A stretch of 64,000 bases of DNA from Bacteroidota bacterium (GTDB lineage: Bacteria > Bacteroidota > Bacteroidia > AKYH767-A > OLB10). Positions 8,612 through 20,900 of this stretch are shown here, in pieces. Where the stretch lies: positions 496,001-560,000 of the forward strand of contig JADJOZ010000001.1 of assembly GCA_016713525.1 (NCBI GenBank), read 5' to 3'. Every line of letters begins with the position of its first letter. Position 1 is the first letter of the stretch. A program made the position numbers and the translations under genes. The notes beneath the pieces are model-generated. The model did no database searches. It was not told the DNA's origin and was given only the letters and a program-made list of their open reading frames with translations.

Positions 8612-10294
8612 TTAAATATTTGCAGCAACTGCTGCCAGGGTATCCTTCTCCAGTTCCATAGCTTTATTTTCAATAACAGTGCCTTTTGCAATTATATCGG
8701 AAACAAAACTCTTGTCATTATAGGAGCCGCAATTGATTCTCACATTCAGAAATGCTCCGGAAACTGCAGTTCTGGCACACATGGCACCAACACCGGCATC
8801 GGAAGCCGAAGCAGGATTTCCTTTTTCAGCCATAGCCTTAATAATTTCCATCGATTCCAGACACAGTTCCATCACCTTAAATGGTACCTCAATGGCATAT
8901 TTGGTGGCAGTTTGTATAGCCTGTTTACGCGCAGCAATTTCATCAGGCGTACCCTTTGGAAGTTGGAAAGCGTCCATGATTTTATTAAATGAACGGGTAT
9001 CTTCATCAACCATAAAGAGCAATTGTTTTCTGAATTGCTGTCCTTTTTCTGCCACATTGGAAAAACTTTCCCACTGATCTTCCCAACCTTTTTTGGATGA
9101 GCTCAGATTGGCAACCATAGTTCCCAGGGAAATACCCAGTGCACCCAGGTAAGCCGCAATAGAACCTCCTCCGGGAGCCGGCGATTCACTGGCTGTTTCA
9201 GCCGAAAACTGCATCAGATTCATGTGCACCAGTGGATTTGCAGAGGAATCCTCGAGACAATATTCGATAATCCGTTTTTTAGGATCGAAGGGGCCCAGCT
9301 CATCGAGTCCCATTGACTTAACAGCAATGTGAATGAGTTCCTCATCTGAAATGCCGGAACTGAGTTGCTGTTTGTTCAGGAAGTATTTTCCGGCATCCAG
9401 CATAGCTGAAAGTGGTACCAAACCAACTAATTCTGACCCGGTGACACGAACTCCTCTTTCTGATGCACTTGCAACACACTCGTCAAAAACTTTATGAAGG
9501 GGGGTATCACGAAAACGGGTAATGTTTATCGATACCTGTGCAATCTTGTATTCTTCAATAAACCAACCAATAGCTTTCACACCTATCAGTTTTCCCGGAA
9601 TTCTGATTTCCTCACCATTTTCATCTTTAGCAATGGGGCCGCTAATGGGATTACCAATTCGTTTAACACGACCGGCCTCCCGGATATCGAATGCAACTGA
9701 ATTGGCCCGTTTCACCGATTTTGTATTCAGATTCACATTGTATGCTATCAGAAAATCACGTGCACCAATAACGGTTGCTCCCGACTTTATATTAAATACA
9801 GATGGGCCAAAATCTGGTTTCCAGGCAGGATCTTCCATTTTACGGGCAAAACCTTCATATTCTCCGGAGCGAATTACTGCCAGATTATTTCTGGATGCAT
9901 TCGGTTGAGCGGCTTCGTATAAATAAACAGGAATTGACAATTCAGAGCCTACTTTTTGACCAAGCTTCTTAGACCATTCTGCAGTTTCTTCGAGGGTAAT
10001 ATTTGCAACTGGAATCAATGGGCAAACATCTGTTGCACCCATTCTGGGATGCGCTCCTGTATGGCGGCTCATATCAATCAATTCTGCAGCTTTCTGAATA
10101 CCACGAAAGGCAGCTTCAACAACCGCGGCAGGTTCTCCAACAAAAGTTACTACGGTACGGTTGGTAGCTTTTCCAGGATCAACATTTAAAAGTTTAACTC
10201 CTTCAACACTTTCAATGGCAGCAGTAATCTGGCTTATGGTGTTCATATCGTTCCCCTCACTGAAATTGGGAACACATTCTATCAATTGCTTCAT
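8612..10294 (-). CDS. ftcD: Bifunctional formiminotransferase-cyclodeaminase (FTCD)
   Basis: Cytosolic bifunctional enzyme, 560 residues. The N-terminal formiminotransferase (about 1-340, opening QLIECVPNFSEGND, with MGATDVCPLIPV) moves the formimino group of formiminoglutamate to tetrahydrofolate. The C-terminal cyclodeaminase (about 350-560, APGGGSIAAYLGALG and NPASASDAGVGA) releases ammonia to give methenyl-tetrahydrofolate. Together they close histidine degradation. The ATG at 10294 is preferred over 10315, since MKQLIECVPNF is the family start. It follows hutI by 38 bases on the same strand, so the two are probably one operon. No hutH or hutU is present in the window. Confidence 0.93.
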   Translation of the reverse strand: MKQLIECVPNFSEGNDMNTISQITAAIESVEGVKLLNVDPGKATNRTVVTFVGEPAAVVEAAFRGIQKAAELIDMSRHTGAHPRMGATDVCPLIPVANITLEETAEWSKKLGQKVGSELSIPVYLYEAAQPNASRNNLAVIRSGEYEGFARKMEDPAWKPDFGPSVFNIKSGATVIGARDFLIAYNVNLNTKSVKRANSVAFDIREAGRVKRIGNPISGPIAKDENGEEIRIPGKLIGVKAIGWFIEEYKIAQVSINITRFRDTPLHKVFDECVASASERGVRVTGSELVGLVPLSAMLDAGKYFLNKQQLSSGISDEELIHIAVKSMGLDELGPFDPKKRIIEYCLEDSSANPLVHMNLMQFSAETASESPAPGGGSIAAYLGALGISLGTMVANLSSSKKGWEDQWESFSNVAEKGQQFRKQLLFMVDEDTRSFNKIMDAFQLPKGTPDEIAARKQAIQTATKYAIEVPFKVMELCLESMEIIKAMAEKGNPASASDAGVGAMCARTAVSGAFLNVRINCGSYNDKSFVSDIIAKGTVIENKAMELEKDTLAAVAANI

Positions 10295-10332
10295 AGTAAA
10301 AATTTGGTGGTGCAAAGATTATAAAATATTAT

Positions 10333-11589
10333 CTAAAATTCCTGTCCATTCAGGAATACTCTGTGAATCAGATTGGATCCAAAATTATATGGAATACTTG
10401 AAATGGAAGCTACCGGTTTGGTAATAAAGAATGAAGCTTTCCTTCCTGCTGTTATAGTTCCATTGGTTTTTTCTACTCCCATCGCATATGCACTATTAAT
10501 GGTGGCTGCATTAATCGCTTCTGAAGGATCCATTCCCATGTAAATACACGACAAAGCAATCACGAAAGGCATATTTCCGGAAGGCGATGAACCGGGATTA
10601 AAGTCAGTTGCCAAAGCTATTGGGAGTCCCGCATCAATCATCTTACGTGCCGGGGCATAGTGCAACCGAAGAAAAAAGGCTGTCGATGGTAACAGGGTAG
10701 GCATAGTTCCGGATTCCTTCAACAATGCTATTTCTTCATCACCTGTAAATTCTAAGTGATCAACAGACAAAGCCCGATGTTTAACCCCAACCTGAATTCC
10801 TCCTGAGAAGTCGAGTTCATTGGCATGGATTTTCGGCTGCAGCCCATATTTCCATCCTGCTTCCAAAATGGTTTCAGTTTCAGCAGGTGTGAAAAAGCCC
10901 CTGTCGCAAAATACATCACAATAATCGGCTAGTCCTTGTTCCGCTATAGCGGGAAGCATTTCATCAGTCAATAACTGAATATAAGCTGCCCTGTTTTGCT
11001 TGTAAGCCAATGGCAGGGCATGAGCACCTAAGAATGTAGCTTTAATTGGAAGCTGGAACGAACTTTTCAGTTTTTTTATAACCCGCAACATTTTCAATTC
11101 AGCATCAAAACTCAGTCCGTAACCGGATTTAATTTCAATGGCACCGGTACCAAATGCTATCATTTCCCTGATTCTGCCTGCTGCATCTTCAAATAATTGT
11201 TCTTCCGGGGTTTCTGCTAAACGAGCCGCCGAATTTAATATGCCTCCACCTTTGCTTGCTATTTCTTCATAGGTTAACCCATGAATCCGGTCCACAAATT
11301 CCTGTTCTCTTGGAGCTGCAAAAACAATATGTGTGTGAGAGTCGCACCAGGATGGAAGAACCATGCCACCCGCTGCATCTATAATCTTAGCAGTGCCTGA
11401 AGGATCAAGCACTTTCAGTTCACCATTAAATTTCGACATGGGACCCCAGGCCCGGAAATTTCCATCTTTGCAAAATAACCAGGCATCCTTCAGTAATGGA
11501 ATTATTTTCATATCACTGCCCGATATGGTAACTATCGGATTCTCACGATACTGTACCAGCCAGCCAATATTTTTGATTACTAAATTCAT
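10333..11589 (-). CDS. hutI: Imidazolonepropionase
   Basis: A 418-residue zinc-dependent amidohydrolase that opens 4-imidazolone-5-propanoate to N-formiminoglutamate, the third step of histidine degradation. Visible are the metal site DSHTHIVFA, the substrate loop ASKGGGILNSA, HANELDFSGG, and the C-terminal ATDFNPGSSPSGNM, all typical of HutI. Length is normal. It is the first gene of a two-gene unit with the FTCD gene, which consumes its product. No clear TAnnTTTG box was found upstream. Confidence 0.95.
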   Translation of the reverse strand: MNLVIKNIGWLVQYRENPIVTISGSDMKIIPLLKDAWLFCKDGNFRAWGPMSKFNGELKVLDPSGTAKIIDAAGGMVLPSWCDSHTHIVFAAPREQEFVDRIHGLTYEEIASKGGGILNSAARLAETPEEQLFEDAAGRIREMIAFGTGAIEIKSGYGLSFDAELKMLRVIKKLKSSFQLPIKATFLGAHALPLAYKQNRAAYIQLLTDEMLPAIAEQGLADYCDVFCDRGFFTPAETETILEAGWKYGLQPKIHANELDFSGGIQVGVKHRALSVDHLEFTGDEEIALLKESGTMPTLLPSTAFFLRLHYAPARKMIDAGLPIALATDFNPGSSPSGNMPFVIALSCIYMGMDPSEAINAATINSAYAMGVEKTNGTITAGRKASFFITKPVASISSIPYNFGSNLIHRVFLNGQEF

Positions 11590-11691
11590 AAATTAATTAT
11601 TTGGCGCTAAATTAATCAAAATGCTTGCAAAGGTTGTTGAAAACAATCTGTTCTGGTGTTGATTATTCACAATTTTCTCGGACGGGTTTTT

Positions 11692-11699
11692 TACTTTTG
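11692..11699 (+). promoter_or_regulatory. -7 box very close to prmA start
   Basis: TACTTTTG ends only 4 bases before the prmA ATG at 11704. With the usual distance of about 7 bases to the start of transcription, the mRNA would begin at or near the ATG. Confidence 0.5.
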
Positions 11700-11703
11700 T
11701 TCA

Positions 11704-12540
11704 ATGGATTATGTAGAAGTAGATTTTACGGTTAAACCGGCTCAGGAATTTAATGAAATACTGATTGCTTATCTCGGAGCCATTGGTTACTCGATGTTTG
11801 AAGAATCCGAAACGGGAGTCAAGGCATATATTCCGGAACCGGAATTTGATAAACAGGAATTGGATGCAATGCCTTTGTTTCAACAGGAGGGCACATTTCA
11901 AATTGCTTATAATTTTTCCACCATTGCCTATAAAAACTGGAATGCAGAGTGGGAGAAGAATTTCGAACCAGTGATCATTGGCAAGGAAGTTTATGTTCGG
12001 GCTGAATATCATCCTGCCGATCCGGCTTTTCGTTATGAACTGGTCATTCAGCCACGAATGGCATTTGGAACAGGACACCATGCCACCACTTCACTCATGA
12101 TGGAATCGATGCTGGAGCAACCTTTGGCAGGAAAGGAAATTTTAGATATGGGGTGTGGCACTGCTATTCTGGCAATGCTGGCCGATAAAATGGGAGCTAA
12201 AAATATTCTTGCCATCGACAATGATCCCAATGCTACCGAAAATGCTGTTTTAAACTGCACTGTAAATGCTACCGGGAATATTCATGTAGTCACAGGAGAT
12301 GCTTCAACACCCGGCAATGCTTTGTTCGATATTATTCTGGCAAATATCAACAGAAATATTATTCTGGAAGATTTAGCGTTATATAATACTAACCTTAAGT
12401 CAGGAGGGTTATTGCTCACTTCCGGTTATTACCTGGAAGATTTAGAAATGATACGCTCGAAAGCAGCATCATTTGGTCTGGAATTAATGAGTCACCGTAC
12501 ACGTGATAATTGGTGTCAGGCAGTATTTCACAAAAATTAA
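11704..12540 (+). CDS. prmA: Ribosomal protein L11 methyltransferase
   Basis: A 278-residue cytosolic SAM-dependent methyltransferase that trimethylates ribosomal protein L11. The N-terminal L11-binding domain is about 1-105 (MDYVEVDFTV). The catalytic part has MAFGTGHHATT, the SAM motif ILDMGCGTAILAM, the acidic loop AIDNDPNA and the NPPY-like ILANINRN. An upstream ATG at 11656 would add 16 residues of no family character, and the promoter box at 11692 falls inside it, so 11704 is the start. The next gene begins 14 bases later and is probably co-transcribed. Confidence 0.93.
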   Translation: MDYVEVDFTVKPAQEFNEILIAYLGAIGYSMFEESETGVKAYIPEPEFDKQELDAMPLFQQEGTFQIAYNFSTIAYKNWNAEWEKNFEPVIIGKEVYVRAEYHPADPAFRYELVIQPRMAFGTGHHATTSLMMESMLEQPLAGKEILDMGCGTAILAMLADKMGAKNILAIDNDPNATENAVLNCTVNATGNIHVVTGDASTPGNALFDIILANINRNIILEDLALYNTNLKSGGLLLTSGYYLEDLEMIRSKAASFGLELMSHRTRDNWCQAVFHKN

Positions 12541-12554
12541 AATAATTGAAAAGA

Positions 12555-15500
12555 ATGGTTACCATCCGGAAATCAACACAGGTTTTATTGCTTATCATTT
12601 TGTTTTTACCGGAATTTGTTTCTGGTCAGACGCTCAAAAATTTCTCCCATGATAAAGTGAAGTTTATCACTGAGATGGAAATATTTCTTCAGGCTACCAA
12701 TAAAAAGGATGGCGAGAAACTGATGGAACGATTTCTGATTCCCTGGAATGCCGGGAAATTCAGTCCCGCTCAACAGGAAATTATTTATAATACCAGTGAT
12801 GGCATGCTGAAAAAAAAGACTGAAGGCTTTTCCTGATTTCAGTAATTATCTGAATGCACTGATCGGATTTTCACAGAGTTCGCAATCGACACAGAGTTTC
12901 GATAACTGGCATGCGGGAATTGATAAACTTTTGAAAGGTTCGGTAAGGAATTTTAGCAATTATCTGGAAGTGTGTTATGATTTATTTGCTACCAATACCT
13001 TGTTCGCCTCATCGTCAACAACCTGGAAATCGAATAATAATGGATATTCATTTGAGTTCGATTCATTACCTAAAATTGTATTTACGAATTTCAATCTCGC
13101 TTGTACAGCAAAATCAGATTCATCAGTAATTTACAATACCAAAGGTTCATATTACCCAAACCTGAAACGTTTTTATGGTGTTGGCGGGACGGTGAACTGG
13201 TTGCGTGCCGGCTTACCTACAAGTGATGTGTATGCAGATCTGAAAAAGTATACCATTGATTTATCGGGATCAGATTATGATGCCGATTCTGTAACATTTT
13301 ACAATCGCCAGATTTTCAGTCAACCACTGATTGGCAGGTTGTCAGAAAAAATATTGGCAAATGCCACAACTGAAACAGCCACTTATCCCCGATTCAGATC
13401 ATACAACATGAATCTGGAAATTAAGGAGCTTGTTAAGGATGCCTCTTACAAGGGAGGCTTTTCGATGCATGGATCCAAGATGATAGGTTCCGGTGGTCGC
13501 GACCGTGCAGCATCCCTGATATCCAGCAGAAGTAATAAGCCATTTCTTGCATTGAAGGCACAGAGTTTTGTAATTCGTCCCGAGCGTATTGTATCTGATA
13601 ATGCTTCCGTTACTTTTTATCTGGGCTCCGATTCCATTTATCACCCCGGCCTCGAATTTAAATACATCTCTAAAGAAAGAGAATTATCGTTAATCCGCCC
13701 ATCCGGTAAATCGTCGGGAACACCCTATTACAATTCCTTTCATGGAGTAGATATGTATTTCGATGCAATGGTTTGGAAAATTGATGATCCTTTAATTGAT
13801 ATGAAAATGATCAGTGGTGAAGGTGAGGTGAAACTTGTTTTTGAATCGGCTAATTTTTTCCGGGCACAAAGATATCAGCGATTGCAGGGACTTTCTGAAG
13901 TGAATCCGTTGTATACCATAAAAGCATATGGAGAAAAATATCAGACCAAAGTAATTGGAGTTTCAGAGTTCGCATCACATTTACGAATGGAAGAAGGTCA
14001 GATCAGAAATTTATTTCTCTCCTTAAACAGCCAGGGTTTTCTGGCTTATGATGAAACAACTGATAAAGCTGTTATTAAAGACCGGTTATACTATTACCTC
14101 AGTGCCAGTGTAGGTAAAACGGATCATGATATCATTGAATTCTCTTCTCAAATTAGTGGTAAACCGAATGCTACGCTGAATCTGCTGAACTACGATATTA
14201 ATATGCGCGGTGTTTCGAGAGTAGCACTCAGTGATACTCAAAATGTTTTTGTGGTTCCCACAGAACAGGAAATTACCCTTAAGAAAAACAGAAATTTTAC
14301 ATTTGATGGTCGCGTACATGCAGGCCGTTTTGATTTTGTTGGTAAGGAATTTGCTTTTAATTATGAAGAGTTCAATCTGCATCTGAAGGCGGTAGATTCA
14401 CTGAGTATGAAGATCCCGAGTGAAGAAGTAATGCCCGATGGCAGGGCGCGTTTGATTCCTATCAGAAGTGTATTGCAAAATGTAACCGGATACCTGAGTA
14501 TTGACAGGGCAACCAATAAATCGTCTTATCAGAAGAGTTCGGAATATCCGGTATTCAAGAGTGACAAACAATCGTATGTGTATTACGATTACCCCTATAT
14601 TTTCAATAGTGTTTACAACAGAAATAGTTTCTATTTTCAGGTTGATCCGTTCACCATTGACAGTCTTGATAATTTCAAACCCGAAGGACTCGCCTTCGAT
14701 GGAAATTTAATTTCAGCAGGAATTTTCCCGGATATTGCTGAGCGACTTACTATCCAGCAGGATTATTCATTGGGTTTCAAACGGGTATTGGGTGACGAAG
14801 GTTTGCCGGCTTATGCAGGTAAAGGTACATACTATGAAAAATTGAATTTGAGTAATAACGGTTTACGGGGAGGGGGCAGGATAAATTATCTGAATTCAAA
14901 CAGTGAATCAAAAGACATATTATTCTTTCCGGATTCTGCCAACGCCGACATTGATGATTTCGCCATGGTACGAAAAGTTATTGCCGGAACAGAATATCCT
15001 TCAGGAAAAGCTACTGATGTGTACATGAACTGGCGTCCTAAGCAGGATAAAATGTTTTTGTACAAAAAAGCAAACAACTTCAGCATGTATGATGGAAGGG
15101 TAGATCATGATGGTGATTTAGTGCTCGCACGATCCGGATTAACAGGATCTGGTACAATATCCTTTGAACAGGCACAGATTTTATCGCAGCTTTTTGAATT
15201 CAAAGGAATTACACTGAAAGCTGATACATCCGACTTCCGGCTCAAATCGAGCGATTCGGGAATTCTTGCACTGTCAACCACCAACATGAAATCGTTCATC
15301 GATTTCGATAAGCGGTTTGGTGAATTTGCTTCTAATGGTACCGGTTCTTATGTAACATTCCCACTGAATCAGTATATCTGTTATATTGAAAAGTTCAAGT
15401 GGTTAATGGATGATAAGAATGTGGAATTTGGTATGACAGTAGCGGCAAAAGACAAAACGGAAATGAATATTGCTGGTTCTGAATTTGTATCTATTAACCC

Positions 15501-17037
15501 CAGTCAGGATTCTCTGAGATGGTACTCTCCGGATGCTTCTTATAATTTGACCGATTATCTGATAAAGGCGAAAGATGTGAAAGAAATCAATGTTGCCGAT
15601 GCTTCCATAATTCCGGGTGATGGAAAAGTAGTGATTGAAAAGAGTACCTACATCCGTATACTGGTAGATGCTAAAGTTGTTGCAAACACATCAACACGTT
15701 ATCATACCATGATGAATTCCACCATCAATATTACCAGCAGGAAAAATTATTCCGGCTCTGGTGATTATGAATATGTGGATCAGTTAAAAGTGAAGCATTT
15801 ATTGCGGCTCACTCAAATAGGTGTTGATACATCGTATCAGACATTCGCAAACGGTGATATTCCGGATTCTCTTAACTTCATGCTGAGTCCGAATATTCAG
15901 TATAAGGGTAGGTTATCTATTCAGGCATCCCGTCAAAGTCCGTTTTTCCGTGGCTTTGCACGAGCCAATCATAATTGTACAGCACTTCGTCAGAACTGGT
16001 TCGGATTTGCTGCTGAAATTGATCCTAAAGGTGTAAATGTACCAGTGCGTTCGCCATTGAATGAGAACGGCGAGAAGTTGTACTCTTCTATATTATTCGG
16101 TAAAGACTCTGCGAATGTTTATGCAACATTTATGTCAGCAAAACGAAGTGCCTCTGATCAGGAAATAGTTTCTGCAGAAGGTTTGCTGTCGTATGACAAT
16201 TCGAGTAAAGAGTTCCGCTTGATGCCTCCTCCGGAAGAGACTGGTAAGAAAGAGAAGGAATCGAAAGATGCACCTGAAAAACCTTTCAATGCCGGGAATG
16301 CCTTTGCTTTGGATGATGTAAATTGTTCGTTCCGCGGCGAAGGAAATATTAATTTGGGATCTAATTTTGGTCAGTTTAAAACCAAAACTATTGGAGTTGC
16401 AAAATTCGATCCGGTACAGGATACATTGTATTTTGATATGATGGCGGATCTCGATTTCTTCTTCAATCAGGATGCATTGAAGTTGATAGCTGATCTGATG
16501 TTAACTTTCCCAACATTACCTCCAACCAACGACAATCGTCCGGAATACCAAAATGGTTTGAGGGTATTATTGGGACGTGAAGCAGCAGATAAATACATTT
16601 CTGATATCAGTTTATATGGAGCACCTAAAAAGATACCTGAAGAAATGCAGCATTCAATCTTTCTAACGGATCTGAAATTGTATTGGCAAAAAGAAAGTTT
16701 GTCGTATAAATCTGTAGGCCCAATCGGAATTGGTTACATGGGTAAGCAGCAGGTTAACAGAATGGTGAAGGGTTATTTCGAAATCGCCAGAAAACGCTCG
16801 GGAGATCAATTCAATTTGTACTTTGAATTAGATGGCAACACCTGGGTTTATTTCAATTACCAAAGAGGAGTTTTACAGGCAATAGCATCCGATCCCAAAT
16901 TTAACGAGACCATTGATGCAATGAAACCGGATAAAAGGGTTGCTGATGAAAAAGGGGGACTTGCTCCATACCAGTTCCTGCTTTCTACCGATCGCAAGAA
17001 AAATGAGTTCCTGAAAAGAGCTGAAAACAGGGAATAG
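12555..17037 (+). CDS. Giant exported protein of unknown function (one frameshift)
   Basis: About 1,493 residues after correction. A signal peptide (VLLLIILFLPEFVSGQ, cleavage near residue 24) is followed by a helical N-terminal part (about 25-150: DKVKFITEMEIFLQATNKKDGEKLM, cut here into shorter recognisable pieces such as FITEMEIFLQATNK) and then a very long beta-rich body with no cysteine-rich or catalytic motif that I recognise; it has a Lys/Glu-rich linker near residues 1230-1245 (EETGKKEKESKDAPEK). An A8 run at 12810-12817 seems one base too long. Removing one A joins MLKKRLKAFPDFSNYL to the main frame. Size, export and beta content suggest a periplasmic or outer-membrane structural or transport protein. 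It follows prmA closely. No family name can be assigned by eye. Confidence 0.72.
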
Positions 17038-17163
17038 TAAGTGATTGATACATGTGGTTTCTGATTGGGTGCATGAGATTTCTGTCGCTTTCATGCTACG
17101 TGAGCAACTTAGTGCTGCCAGGCAGTGATTAAACACTGTTGCGGAAACCCGAGCAATAATTTC

Positions 17164-17171
17164 TATATTTG
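17164..17171 (+). promoter_or_regulatory. -7 box for plsY
   Basis: TATATTTG matches TAnnTTTG, 22 bases before the GTG start at 17194. Confidence 0.5.
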
Positions 17172-17193
17172 GCGAAATTAGGAGTTCCGAAAC

Positions 17194-17853
17194 GTGATAA
17201 ATGGAGAAAATCTGTTAGCCCTTGCCATTGCCTACCTCATAGGGTCGATCCCTTCTGCTGTATGGATTGGTAAGGCCATGTGTGGCATTGATGTCAGAGA
17301 ATACGGTAGCGGAAATGCCGGAGCAACCAATACGTTTCGGGTTTTAGGAAAAAAAGCAGGTATTCCGGTGCTTATTGTTGACATTGCCAAAGGGTACTTT
17401 GCACTCCAATTAGCACAAATCATAGGCAACTATTTGCCTGGAACACAGCAATATGTGAATTTTAAACTGGCATTAGGAATTGCCGCATTGCTGGGGCATA
17501 TTTTTCCGGTCTTTGCCGGTTTCCGGGGAGGAAAAGGCGTGGCAACATTATTGTGGATTCTGATTGGTGTGCAACCGGTAGCCGCATTAATCTGTACAGG
17601 CATTTTTATTGTAATATTAATGCTAAGTGGTTATGTATCATTAAGTTCCATGTCAACTGCGCTGGCATATCCATTTATTATAATGCTGGTTTTAAACGAA
17701 ACTATCCCTACAGTGAACATATTTGCCATGGCAGTAACCGTGTTGGTGTTAATAACCCATCAGAAAAATATTGAAAGGTTACTGCGCGGAACTGAATCTA
17801 AAGTAGCATTTTTGAGAAGAAAATCACCGCCTCCGGGCGAGTCATCTAATTGA
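17194..17853 (+). CDS. plsY: Acyl-phosphate glycerol-3-phosphate acyltransferase
   Basis: A 219-residue polytopic inner-membrane enzyme that acylates glycerol-3-phosphate from acyl-phosphate, the first step of phospholipid synthesis. It shows the three conserved cytoplasmic motifs: GSIPSAVWIGK, REYGSGNAGATNTFRVLGKK and GHIFPVFAGFRGGKGVAT, with about five to six membrane helices. The start is GTG, giving MINGENLLALAIAY; no ATG lies nearer the membrane helix. Normal length. Stands between the giant exported protein and the SPOR protein gene. Confidence 0.95.
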   Translation: MINGENLLALAIAYLIGSIPSAVWIGKAMCGIDVREYGSGNAGATNTFRVLGKKAGIPVLIVDIAKGYFALQLAQIIGNYLPGTQQYVNFKLALGIAALLGHIFPVFAGFRGGKGVATLLWILIGVQPVAALICTGIFIVILMLSGYVSLSSMSTALAYPFIIMLVLNETIPTVNIFAMAVTVLVLITHQKNIERLLRGTESKVAFLRRKSPPPGESSN

Positions 17854-17909
17854 CGCTGTGTAACAAGTGTTGTTGATAGCCGTATAACGGGCAACTAATT
17901 CATTAAGTC

Positions 17910-20900
17910 ATGTTGAACCGAACAGGGAAACCAGCTCTTCTGCCCATGTTGATGTTGTTTCTATCGATTTCCACCGGCATTTTTGCTCAGGCAGGATATA
18001 AATCGGAAGAGGAACTAATTAAAAGTGCAGAGAAATTTTTCTCGGAAAAGAACTATGAAAAAGCATTTCCGCTGTTTGCACAAATTGTAAGTAAACGCCC
18101 CGATAACTCATTCTACAATTATGGTCTGGGCGTTTACATCATGAAAGCAGGCACCGATAAAGCTGAAGCAATACGGTTTTTGGATATTGCTACCAAGTCA
18201 CCACAAAACCCTTCCGACAGTTGGCTTTATCTCGGTAATGCATATCATCAATCATATCGATACGAAGAGGCAATTGCAGCCTATGAAAACTTTAAACTAA
18301 ACGGTGGCCGGTCGTCGTGGAATAATGCCAAAGGTGATTTGCTGATAAAAATGTGCCGGAACGGAATCATGGTGAAAAATGATTTATCGATGAACCGTCA
18401 CCGCATTCTTGAAAAAGCAGAAATTGAAGGGGCTGATTTTTATACGTTATACAAAAACCTAAACGATTGGGGACGCTTTTTGAAACTTCCAAAGGAGTAC
18501 GAAGATAAAAACACCAAAGAACGTCCGGAAAGTGCTTATTTGTTTTTGGCAACTAAAGGCAATGTAATGATGTATGCCAATACCGGCAAGTCGTCTGATC
18601 GTGGATTTGATGTCTTTAAGGTTATCAAGGATCAGAAAGGTTTATGGACTTTCCCGGAGGCACTTGCTGAAATAATTAATACTTCAGGGGATGAAGCCTT
18701 CCCCGTTATCATTAATGAAGGGAAAACAATTTTCTTCAGTTCCCGTGGTGACAGAAGTACAGGTGGCTATGATGTATTTCGTTCCGACCTCAATGAAGGA
18801 ACCGGAACCTGGTCAGAACCAGTATCCTTAGGTCCTCCCGTGAATTCTCCTGCCGACGATTATTATTACCTGCCATCAGCAGATAATTCCATTGCATATT
18901 TTGCTTCTAATCGTGAATCGAGTGGCACCAAATGTCATGTGTACAAGGCTTCCATTATTCGGGAAGATCGCAATTTTGTGACTATTTCGGGACTTTTCAA
19001 TTGCGTTGCCGGTCTCGATTTATCGGATGCGAAAGTTACCATCCTTGATCCCGGTAACCGTGCTATTGTGGCGGAATTCCGGACCCCTTCGCAACAGGGT
19101 GATTTCCATCTCAAACTTCCTGCAGGAACCAAATATATTTATCAGGTTGAATTGGTAGGTTTTAATTCTCAGGAGCAATTGGTCGATTTGGCTGCTTACT
19201 CAAGTCCTGAATTGATTCAGGAAATTATGCTGGTAAGAACAGATCAGGGCAAGGAGGTGATGAATATTACTAACAGAGTACCGGTTAAAAGTGATGTTGT
19301 TGCTCAAAATAATGAACAAAAATTATTACAGGTTGGTGCGGCACCAGGTGGTGTTGAATCCAGAATGGCAACACGAAATGGTTCCACTGTGAATGCTGTT
19401 GCTAAAGAAGATGAAGAAATGGTTCTTGCCAGCGCAAAACCGGTTTCCGACAAAGCAACTGCCGTTTCAAACCCAAATGACAATAGTAACAATCAAGCAG
19501 CTAAAAGTAATCCCGCTGTAGCGGAAAAAGAAAATAGCCGGGTTACAGATTCAAATAGTGGTGGTGTAAATGAAAATTCCAAAACAGGTACAACAAATTC
19601 AGAAACATCACCAACAGGCGATCAAAAGTCTGCAACCAACAAGAATCAAATTGATAACAATACTCAACCATCATCCAATGATGAGGTAAGTAAAAATGGA
19701 GTGGCATTAAAATCGGATGGTGACAAAAACAACAATGTTGTAGCACCAAAAACGGAAAATGTTTCTGAAAATAATTCTAAAACTAACAATGCATCGGCAG
19801 CAGAAAAAAACTCAGCTTCAGGAACTAAAAACAACGAATCAAACAATCAAATTAAAAATAATCAGACAGATGCAGTTAAGAGTGCTGAATCACCAAATGG
19901 TCCTGCTGGAAATGAAGCTAAAAAAGTAAATGCCGAAGGTAATTTAAATGATGCTGAAGGAACTCCTCAACCAAAAGCAGTTTCATCAGATGCAAAACCA
20001 TCCCGTGAAAATTCAAAACTCAAAATGCAAATCAACCTGAAACAAAACAGGTTCAAAACGAAAATTCTTCAAATGCAGTTACTGAACCTTTAGTTGCTGT
20101 AGTGACAGCAAAAGATGTCAACAACAACAAAACAGAAAAGGCTGGTCAACCAGCACCAGTTGCACAACAAAACGAAGGTAAAACAGCAAATGGCGATGCT
20201 TCAGTAAATCCAGCTTCAGCTAATAGTTCATCAGAAGTACCTGTTTCGCAGGTCACATCAAGTACAACAGCAACAGAAAAATCGAATTCATCACCTGCAT
20301 CTTCAAAATCTTCAGTGCCAACTTCTGAGAGTGGAAACAGTAAAGAATCGAATTCATCACCTGCATCTTCAAAATCTTCAGTGCCAACTTCTGAGAGTGG
20401 AAAGTAGTAAAAAATCCAATGTAACTTCCGAAACAGATGCGTTGGCTCAACCGAACGTAGCTTCAACTACTTCAGGCAACACAAATAGTCAAGTAGCTGA
20501 TGAATCCGGTTCAAAAAACAACACAAGTAATTCTTCACCAAATACCAATGCGGTTTCTTCACCAAATGAAAATACCAGCTCAACGCAACCCAAAGCAGGG
20601 GATCCTTCGAAACAATCTGTTCAGGTAAAATCAGCTCCGGCAACCAGTTCTGATCAGGGTACTGTAATAACCGAAAAATCAATTGATGAAACGGAACAAA
20701 ATAGTCGGGTGGAAGCTAATGTAAAAAACAATGAAGCAGTTGCTGAAACGAATAAATCAAAAGAAACACAAACGGCTTCTTTAGATAATTCCGGAAGTAA
20801 ACCAACCAAACCTTCAGAGACCAGCAACGATAAAAATGTTAATTCTCCTAATACGCAAAAAGGTGAAAATTTAAATGGAAACACTAAAGGAGATGAACCA

